DNA from: Allobrachymonas sp.
GTDB lineage: Bacteria; Pseudomonadota; Gammaproteobacteria; Burkholderiales; Burkholderiaceae_C
Reading direction: 5' to 3'
Assembly: GCA_012036375.1 (NCBI GenBank)
Contig: JAAUOI010000067.1
Coordinates: forward strand, 1 to 11,641
DNA length: 11,641 bases
The translations under genes were made by a program, and so were the position numbers. How positions within the stretch are numbered: position 1 is the first letter of the stretch; the number at the start of each line of letters is the position of its first letter. This document shows, in pieces, positions 6,455 to 11,641 of this stretch. The notes beneath the pieces were generated by a model. The model saw only the letters and a list, made by a program, of their open reading frames with translations, was not told where the DNA came from and ran no database searches.

Positions 6455-9142
6455 CTAAGCTAACAGCTTTTCAAGCTGCTGCGCCATGCTCACACCCGCC
6501 TGCGATTTCATGATCCAGCCAAATCGCGCACGGCCAGCAGCATTTTTCCCCCACAGCTCACCCACTTGCCGCTTTTCGATTTCGAGCGAGTTGTCTGCAC
6601 CATATGCGCCTTTGTACTCAATGACAACGATCAAACCATCGTTGCGTTCGACGATAAAGTCCGGATAGAAGTTTTGCGTGGAGGTTGGCAGCCAAAAGCC
6701 GCAGGGTTTGGTATCCAGATTGCGCACCCAGTGGCGCACGTTTGGATTGGCATCGATGAGTTGAGCACACAAAAACTCCTCGCCGCCATCCTTCAAATCC
6801 GCCAGCACCGGGTAATAGTGCTTCTCAAACTGCCAGCGCCCGCAATAACGGTTCAACACCGGCGCAGGATAGCGCCCCGCTTCAAACACATGCGGTCGCT
6901 GCCAATCGGGCTCAATCTGCCATTCCTCCTGCAACACGAGCTGCTTGAATTGCTGCTTGGCTGACAGAGCGCGCACGTCTGCCGCTTTGGCTTCCAAATG
7001 CTGCGCAAGCTTAAAGCGGCTTTGCGCGAGCTGCACCAAGCTGTGGTGCTTCTCGTGCAGCAAGCGGTTCACCACGGCGGTGAACCATGCCAGGCGCTGG
7101 CTTTGCGTTAAATCCGGCAGCTTTTGAAACAACGACTGATCGAGCCAGCGCACCAAATCCTGCGCGGTGATCGATGTGTGTACGCCATCCATCACGAGCT
7201 GCGAGGCATCCGCCGCGCGAATGTTGATACGGCTGTCCTTCATGCCAATTTCAAACGCGCTGGGTTCATTCACGCCATCGAAATTGGGTAATTCCAGTGC
7301 AAAGGGCGTGAGCAAATCCAGCTCCACTGCCTCCAACACCGCCTCGCGCTCCAGCGGCCACAGTTGGCTCTGTGCATCCACGCGATAGCCCAGCAAAGGA
7401 ACGGGTGCAAACACCGCGCCGCGCGAAGCCGGCGCTTTTTGCGCGGCCACCAAAGCATTGTGTTGCTCAATTTGCTCGCGCACGGCGGTTTGCTTTTTCT
7501 CCCCGCGCACGCCTTGCACAAGAAGAGCTTCCAAATCCGCGCTGATTGCGCCTGTGACGGCAATCTGCACTTCTCCGCCAATGCTCACTTGGCTCACACC
7601 GGGCAAAGCCAGCAGCTCTTCCGATGGTTTAGACACTACAAAATTCGTAGCAATCAGCGCATATTCCATGCCGGCGGGTGGCCTATTTGATTCAAATAAA
7701 TCGCCTTCTAGAGATTGCTGCACCAGCATACTCGCCACATCCAGCGCCTCAAAACCCATGCCGTTGATCAAGCGATCGGCCAGCGCATGCGCCGCTTTAG
7801 AAAACTCCGCCTCACACACATGCGCATACGCCCGATTGAGCGCAGGCTGCCCGCGCCGCGTCGCATACGGCATGCGCAGCACGCGCCCCAGAAGCTGCTC
7901 CACCGCCGTAGCGCTCGATAGCTTTTGCAAGCTGCACAAAATATAAGCAAACGGGCAATCCCAGCCCTCGCGCAGCGCTTGCACCGTGATCACAAAGCGC
8001 ACGGGGCAACTGCGCGACAAAATATCCAGCCCATCGAGCTCCCGCGTATTGCCAGTGGCCACCACAATCTGCTCTGGCGGCACATGCAGCTCATCTTGCA
8101 GATACGTGCGCAGCTTCTCAGGCGGCATCTCGTCATTCTCATTTTGAGCCTGAAACAGCACGATAGGCCTCACATACTCTGCGCCAGATGCTTCATCTTT
8201 GATAGCAGCCGCCTCCAGCGCCTTTTGCTGCTGCACCGCCGCAAACACCGCCTGCGGCCAGCCCTGTGCGTGTTCTGCCAAGCTGATTGGCAGCTTGATC
8301 ATGTGCTCCGCTGCAAGCTCTTGTGCGCTCACGTGATACAGCACATTCGTTTTACCCAAAGTACCTGACGTGATGGGCGTCGCCGTCAGCTCCAAAATCG
8401 CGCTCGGGTTCAGGCGCTTGAGCGCCGTGAAGCTCTTGTCTGTCTTGGTGTTGTGCGCCTCGTCCACGATCAAAATCGGCGCTTGCAAAGCCAGCCAGTT
8501 GGCCAAACTCTGGCGCGGCTGATTCAGATGGTTTTTCAGGATACCGGTTGCATCTTTTGCGGCTTCTTCTTTCGTCACTAACGCATCCGGCACGTCGCGC
8601 AAGGCTTGCGCCGCATTCACAGGCAGCCCCTTGAAATGCCGCTCAAAATCTTCCGAAAAGCTGTACACCGTGCGCCCTGCCGTTTCTTCCACACGAAAGC
8701 TCTGAATCGTCGCCACGATCACGACCGCCTTCACCCCCCAATCACTCGGCGCAATCTGCGAGAGCTCCTCCAAGCTGCACACCACCAGATTCGCGCCATA
8801 TTGCTCCTCCAGCGCCGCGCGGTAAGCATGCTGCGGCGTTTGCAGCGCCTTCAGAGTCTGCGAGCGAATCGCATCCGAGGGCACCAGCCACAGCGCGGTC
8901 GGAAAATCTCGCCCCAGCCAATCTGCGCCCAGCCGAGGAATCGCATGCGAAGCCAGCAGCGTCTTTCCCCCGCCAGTCGGAATGCGCAAACACACGCAAG
9001 GCAGGCCGCCAAACACCTCATCCGCATACCCTCGCTGAGTAGCAGCCCGAAACGCCGCTGGTGCGCCAATTTGCGCTGCATGGCGCAAAAAGCCTGTGAG
9101 CGCATCCAGTGCGGCTTGTTGGTAGGATTTGAGTGTGAGCAT
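6455..9142 (-). CDS. Type III-like restriction subunit: SF2 helicase with PD-(D/E)xK nuclease
   Basis: An 895-residue protein, counted from the ATG at 9142; the frame also allows a TTG at 9154. Helicase motifs appear in order: Walker A IPTGGGKT ending near residue 61, DEAHN from residue 227, TATP from 253, QALREGWDCPF near 388-398 and QLLGRVLRMPY near 416-426. The C-terminal PD-(D/E)xK nuclease core is visible as YPDFIVE (D828) and IEYKG (E842, K844). This is the layout of type III Res subunits, ATP-driven translocases that cut when partnered with a Mod methyltransferase. It is the distal defence gene after the methyltransferase and the broken ATP-binding gene. All catalytic motifs are intact. 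No Shine-Dalgarno precedes the ATG, and a TATTAT box at 9160-9155 would give a nearly leaderless mRNA. Two dispersed repeats lie in frame within it. Confidence 0.88.
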   Translation of the reverse strand: MLTLKSYQQAALDALTGFLRHAAQIGAPAAFRAATQRGYADEVFGGLPCVCLRIPTGGGKTLLASHAIPRLGADWLGRDFPTALWLVPSDAIRSQTLKALQTPQHAYRAALEEQYGANLVVCSLEELSQIAPSDWGVKAVVIVATIQSFRVEETAGRTVYSFSEDFERHFKGLPVNAAQALRDVPDALVTKEEAAKDATGILKNHLNQPRQSLANWLALQAPILIVDEAHNTKTDKSFTALKRLNPSAILELTATPITSGTLGKTNVLYHVSAQELAAEHMIKLPISLAEHAQGWPQAVFAAVQQQKALEAAAIKDEASGAEYVRPIVLFQAQNENDEMPPEKLRTYLQDELHVPPEQIVVATGNTRELDGLDILSRSCPVRFVITVQALREGWDCPFAYILCSLQKLSSATAVEQLLGRVLRMPYATRRGQPALNRAYAHVCEAEFSKAAHALADRLINGMGFEALDVASMLVQQSLEGDLFESNRPPAGMEYALIATNFVVSKPSEELLALPGVSQVSIGGEVQIAVTGAISADLEALLVQGVRGEKKQTAVREQIEQHNALVAAQKAPASRGAVFAPVPLLGYRVDAQSQLWPLEREAVLEAVELDLLTPFALELPNFDGVNEPSAFEIGMKDSRINIRAADASQLVMDGVHTSITAQDLVRWLDQSLFQKLPDLTQSQRLAWFTAVVNRLLHEKHHSLVQLAQSRFKLAQHLEAKAADVRALSAKQQFKQLVLQEEWQIEPDWQRPHVFEAGRYPAPVLNRYCGRWQFEKHYYPVLADLKDGGEEFLCAQLIDANPNVRHWVRNLDTKPCGFWLPTSTQNFYPDFIVERNDGLIVVIEYKGAYGADNSLEIEKRQVGELWGKNAAGRARFGWIMKSQAGVSMAQQLEKLLA
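7632..7702 (+). repeat. Dispersed repeat copy R3, inside the restriction gene
   Basis: This segment aligns with 4017-4087 along its whole length, sharing CTACAAAATTCGTAGC-like ends, the core CGCATATTCCATGCCGGC (7659-7676) and the TATTTGATTCAAAT tail. Read on the minus strand it is open in frame and encodes about residues 481-504 of the restriction subunit, including GMEYALIATNFV. It lies just after the helicase core, where an inserted loop could be tolerated. Confidence 0.65.
8171..8206 (+). repeat. Dispersed repeat copy R5, inside the restriction gene
   Basis: CACATACTCTGCGCCAGATGCTTC-like sequence at 8171-8194 aligns without gaps to 973-996 of oxyR (19 of 24) and ends in ATAGC, as the oxyR copy ends in AGAGC. 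On the minus strand it encodes AIKDEASGAEYV of the helicase, just before the family motif RPIVLFQAQ. It is short and could be chance. Confidence 0.35.
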
Positions 9143-9154
9143 GGTTATTTTCAA

Positions 9155-9271
9155 ATAATAGGTTAATTTGAAATTAGCTGAGAACTTCTAAACGAAGCTA
9201 AGTTGTTGATTTATTTGATTTTTTATCTTCAACCGGTAATTCAACCGGTAATTTTTCGTTTAAGTGCTCGG
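9155..9271 (-). promoter_or_regulatory. A/T-rich intergenic leader before the restriction gene
   Basis: This 117-bp gap is much richer in A and T than its surroundings. Next to the start codon the minus strand reads TATTAT (9160-9155), a 5-of-6 match to -10, with TTCTCA 18 bp upstream. That would make the message nearly leaderless. A tandem repeat and part of a long inverted repeat occupy the distal half and are listed separately. Confidence 0.3.
9229..9252. repeat. 12-bp tandem repeat, two units
   Basis: TCAACCGGTAAT occurs twice without interruption (9229-9240, 9241-9252), each unit holding the palindrome ACCGGT. The unit is four codons long. On the minus strand one frame reads LPVELPVE, followed by a short lysine-rich tail to a TAG at 9198-9200. 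This is compatible with a lost C-terminal extension of the preceding gene. Confidence 0.6.
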
Positions 9272-9294
9272 TTATTCGTTTGACTTAAACGAAA
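9254..9294. repeat. 12-bp inverted repeat with a competing inner arm
   Basis: TTTCGTTTAAGT (9254-9265) is perfectly complementary to ACTTAAACGAAA (9283-9294) across a 17-base loop that contains the stop codon of the ATP-binding gene (9272-9274). A third arm, TTCGTTT (9275-9281), can instead pair with AAACGAA (9287-9293) across five bases. In the minus-strand transcript the long stem is followed by A, not U, so it is not a standard terminator. An attenuator-like switch, an RNA-processing site or a recombination scar are possible. Confidence 0.5.
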
Positions 9295-9970
9295 CATCAT
9301 CCAAAATCCAATGCCGCCGTTTCCCGTCGCCTGTGGCCTTGATTTTTTGTCCATTGAGTCCAACCATGCGCAACGCGCTAAGCAGGTTTTTGATCTTGGA
9401 TTCCTTTTGCGCTTCGGTCAAAGATGCGGGCAATTTGTCTAGGAGTATTTCGCGCATCTCAGCGATCGATGCCTGTTTGAACTCGGTGATATGTTGCACG
9501 ATGAATTGCTTGTACATCGCATCATTGAGCCCTTTGTTTTTTGTGTATTGAGAGCGTGTATTCGTGGCATTTGCCACAGATGCTGAAACAAAATGATTGG
9601 GCTTTCTTCCCTCTAGGAGTTTTGCGCGGCGTAACTCCTGCGCTTGCGCATCACTGACCGAAAGTTTTTTCTGCACCCGATCTAACCACAACGCATGTTC
9701 TAGTGGCAGCTCTTGGCGCGTCATCAAAAGCTGGGTGTAGTTTTCGTCAATGGCTTGCCCGTGGATATTGAAGACGGTTCTCAAAGCCGTAGATCCCTCA
9801 TAGTCGGGCAAAGGCAAAAAGCGCCGGCGCTGCGTCTTGACCATTTCCCGAATGCCAAAGCCTGACTTATCAATCATGCCGATTAAGTTCATGGCCTTGG
9901 TCAGGCGATCATTGCGATACAGCTCTGGTGTGTGGTCTTCCAAAAAGTAATCTTCTGGCTTTCCTTCAAT
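9272..9970 (-). CDS. C-terminal part of the frameshifted ATP-binding protein
   Basis: This frame continues the protein from 9966-10979 after a one-base shift. Reading from 9970 it opens IEGKPEDYF, then LEDHTPELYRNDRLTKAMNL and IDKSGFGIREM, which is the end of the GHKL/RecG-type ATPase domain. The remaining residues have the look of two winged-helix units, ending GKRRHWILDD. The only start-like codon near its left edge is a TTG at 9943; a purine-rich stretch with AGAAG lies eight bases before it, so low-level reinitiation is conceivable. Alone it would lack the nucleotide-binding N-box, so activity as an ATPase is unlikely. Confidence 0.7.
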   Translation of the reverse strand: MEGKPEDYFLEDHTPELYRNDRLTKAMNLIGMIDKSGFGIREMVKTQRRRFLPLPDYEGSTALRTVFNIHGQAIDENYTQLLMTRQELPLEHALWLDRVQKKLSVSDAQAQELRRAKLLEGRKPNHFVSASVANATNTRSQYTKNKGLNDAMYKQFIVQHITEFKQASIAEMREILLDKLPASLTEAQKESKIKNLLSALRMVGLNGQKIKATGDGKRRHWILDDVSFKSNE

Positions 9971-10979
9971 AAAAGCCGCCCCGATTGGTGATACGCAAGC
10001 GCCCCACCCATTCTTCTACAACGATGCGCCCGGCCTGCTCAAAGTCTTGATGTGCTACGGCATTGTGCAAAGCTTCTAAAAGAAGCTTTGGGTCATACCG
10101 CGGCATCTCCACCGCAAGTAGCTCATTGCTTGGAAAGAGCTTGATGTTCGGATTACGAATACGCTCAGCCACTTTCGTCGTAGCCAATAAAAACGGCGGA
10201 TGAAAATGCTCGGCCACCCGTTCGTCAGGCAGCTTCCAAGTAATTTCCACGGGGTTGGGCGACAGCAAAGCAATGGCTCGCTCTGCTTTCCCCAAAAGCA
10301 ACAATGCAGCGCGAGTGAGCTTCCCGTGTTGAGCCAGCCTTGCTTTGTCCAAAAACTGCAAGGGTGTCCAATGCGCAATCTCACTGGCCCATTTCTCGCG
10401 CTGATGCTTGGCCGCGTATTGCTCACGCGCCCTTTTGAGCGCTTCTTCATCGAGATCATCCAAACTCGCCAAAGGAACGATCCCCGCACTCCAATCTTCT
10501 CCCACCAGAGGCTCTCGCAAAATCGCCTCACGCCGCTCAGGCCGTAGCTCCACTAGGTTATCGCCGTCGCGTTGCCACGCCTTGTCATGTGCCTGTACTG
10601 GCAGCCGAGCCGTATGCTTAGGGACGTGCACCAGCCATATCGTGGCACGCGTATCGCTCGCTACAAGAGCCTCAACCGTCAAACCCGTAGAAGGAAGCCC
10701 CGGGGTTTTGCCCAGAATTCGGTGAACAACATTTTCCAGCGTGTAATCGGCAAAGTCGCTGATGCCCGTCACTGCGAGGGTCTTGTCTTGAACACCAATC
10801 ACAATACAACCGCCATCCATATTGGCAATTGCAGATACATACGAGACCAAGTCTTCCCCCTTGCGCCCGGAAATGTTCGATTTCAGGCTGCGCCACTCCT
10901 TCCACTCATGACGCTCATTCTCTTTGGGGAAATTGGCCTGCAACCAAGCCTGAAGTTCAGCGGATGTCATGTCACGCAT
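9966..10979 (-). CDS. AlbA_2 (Schlafen-like) plus truncated GHKL ATPase domain protein, N-terminal part
   Basis: A 337-residue frame. Residues about 20-150 form an AlbA_2 domain (formerly AAA_4, the Schlafen-type fold), with HEWKEW, GEDLVSYVSAIANMDGG and IVIGVQD. From about 290 a GHKL ATPase domain of the RecG C-terminal type begins, with the N-box LEALHNAVAHQD (301-312) and ITNRGGF (330-336). It then meets TGA one codon after F336. Proteins of this architecture are usually annotated as ATP-binding or regulator proteins and often sit between mod and res genes. I chose ATG 10979, five bases after the GGTGA that ends the methyltransferase gene. GTG 10988, overlapping that gene's stop as GTGA, is also possible. 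Confidence 0.8.
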   Translation of the reverse strand: MRDMTSAELQAWLQANFPKENERHEWKEWRSLKSNISGRKGEDLVSYVSAIANMDGGCIVIGVQDKTLAVTGISDFADYTLENVVHRILGKTPGLPSTGLTVEALVASDTRATIWLVHVPKHTARLPVQAHDKAWQRDGDNLVELRPERREAILREPLVGEDWSAGIVPLASLDDLDEEALKRAREQYAAKHQREKWASEIAHWTPLQFLDKARLAQHGKLTRAALLLLGKAERAIALLSPNPVEITWKLPDERVAEHFHPPFLLATTKVAERIRNPNIKLFPSNELLAVEMPRYDPKLLLEALHNAVAHQDFEQAGRIVVEEWVGRLRITNRGGFY

Positions 10980-10984
10980 GATAG

Positions 10985-11641
10985 TCACCAAGCCCGCACG
11001 TTATACGGGATATGGCGGAAGGTGACATTGGCTTGCGCCAAGCGCTCGGGGCCTAGGCGGCAGGCTTCGCCGTAGACTGTGATGGGGATGATGCCCGGCG
11101 CGAGGCCGGCGGCTTGGCAGCAATCAGCGTGGAGATTCAGCAAGGCATCGAGCACGGCGGCGGTCAGCACGTTGCCGCTTTGGGGGCGCTTGTCTTTCAG
11201 GATGCCGTTGTAGAGCAGGTAGAGTGCGAATCTGGGCGTTTTTTCAAGCATTTTAGGCACTTCGCCGGCATCAATACTGCGCGGAGTGCTATCTAATTCA
11301 TAGTGAATGCCCAGATGCGGCGTGCCCGCACGAGCTTTCGCAGCATCCCACGCGCTGCGCGTTTCTTGCTGCCAGATGAAGGCGGCGAGCGTATTGAAGC
11401 GCACGGCGCTGTGGATGCGGCCGGTTTCGTCAAACACTGGCGCGCCCAGCTGCATGAAGCGAAAGCCGCCGCCGCCTTGCCAGTTCAGCGCTTTACTGAT
11501 ACCGCCTTGCTCACCGTCAATCACTTTTTGCAAACGCGGCAGGCAATGCGTCAGCGCATGCTCGCCCATCTCAATCCCAATCCAACGCCTACCCATCTTG
11601 TGCGCCACGGCGGCTGTCGTGCCGCTGCCGAGGAAGCTGTC
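10985..11641 (-). CDS. Beta-class DNA methyltransferase (Mod), partial at window edge
   Basis: The frame is open to the right edge, giving the last 218 residues. It begins DSFLGSGTTAAV, the S-adenosylmethionine-binding motif I (FxGxG) of amino-methyltransferases. WIGIEMGEH follows as motif II. With motif I this near the end, the DPPY catalytic motif must lie upstream, outside the window, which fits the beta-class order of type III Mod enzymes modifying adenine N6 or cytosine N4. After motif I come GGGGFRFMQLGAPVFDETGRI and RFNTLAAFIW, then a C-terminal domain with YLLYNGIL and GNVLTAAVLDAL, longer than in classical Mod. Its stop overlaps or abuts the start of the AlbA_2 gene, so the genes are co-transcribed. 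A GTG at 11608 is internal and not the start. Confidence 0.85.
   Translation of the reverse strand, partial: DSFLGSGTTAAVAHKMGRRWIGIEMGEHALTHCLPRLQKVIDGEQGGISKALNWQGGGGFRFMQLGAPVFDETGRIHSAVRFNTLAAFIWQQETRSAWDAAKARAGTPHLGIHYELDSTPRSIDAGEVPKMLEKTPRFALYLLYNGILKDKRPQSGNVLTAAVLDALLNLHADCCQAAGLAPGIIPITVYGEACRLGPERLAQANVTFRHIPYNVRAW

Larger units (their letters stand above)
9272..10979 (-). pseudogene. Reconstructed AlbA_2/GHKL ATP-binding gene with one-base frameshift
   Basis: The coding strand reads GGC GGC TTT TAT TGA at the break (stop 9968-9966). Removing one T from the TTTT run (complement of 9971-9974) restores NRGGF-IEGKPEDYFLEDHTPELY and gives a continuous protein of about 568 residues with AlbA_2, complete GHKL and C-terminal winged-helix regions. 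I see no other lesion before 9272. It could be a true disruption, a sequencing error, or a +1 slip in which the Phe tRNA moves from UUU to the overlapping UUU. A run of four is short for phase variation. Confidence 0.8.

Noticed and set aside
7905..7950. Possible further repeat copy in the restriction gene (GATAGCTTTTGCAAGC)
   Set aside because: It encodes the conserved helicase segment before motif VI (CSLQKLSSATAVEQ), so ordinary coding constraint explains it.
8606..9166. 186-codon plus-strand frame opposite the helicase N-terminus
   Set aside because: It is antisense to the Walker A and DEAH region and is rich in Arg and His, as expected for a shadow.
9971..9974. The A4/T4 run as a phase-variable tract
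   Set aside because: Four bases are too few for frequent slipped-strand change; mutation, assembly error or translational slip are more likely.

Overview
The window reads as chromosomal DNA of a betaproteobacterium, most likely a Comamonadaceae-type member of the Burkholderiales. This rests on moderately high GC, on the type of OxyR, alanine racemase and LipB, and on a short dispersed repeat (a conserved 'GCATATTCCATGCCG'-like core) that I associate from memory with that family. The genus cannot be fixed from the window. No interval above 300 bases lacks a gene, and I see no tRNA, rRNA, CRISPR array or insertion sequence.

Left half (1-5681), housekeeping. oxyR (+) is a peroxide sensor whose redox cysteines fall at residues 199 and 208. 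It converges on a two-gene minus-strand unit, a DedA-family membrane protein followed by an EamA/DMT exporter. alr (alanine racemase, +) diverges from dedA across a 168-bp region holding an inverted repeat. A LysR-type regulator (-) converges on alr. It faces a plus-strand unit made of a 41-codon small ORF and a two-domain tautomerase. Between regulator and target lies a perfect 9+10+9 inverted repeat, placed as expected for the regulator's operator.

Right half (5698-11641), all minus strand. In transcription order it carries: the C-terminal part of a beta-class DNA methyltransferase cut by the window edge; an AlbA_2 (Schlafen-like) plus GHKL-ATPase protein broken by a one-base frameshift; a type III-like restriction subunit (SF2 helicase with a C-terminal PD-(D/E)xK nuclease); and the core gene lipB (octanoyltransferase) only 28 bp downstream. 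This is a methyltransferase / ATP-binding regulator / helicase-nuclease defence cassette fused to a housekeeping gene.

The points most worth a second look are: the cassette with its frameshifted middle gene; the dispersed repeat, present in intergenic DNA and also in frame inside oxyR and the restriction gene; the three-arm inverted repeat and 12-bp tandem repeat between the broken gene and the restriction gene; and the small ORF that appears to provide translational coupling for the tautomerase.
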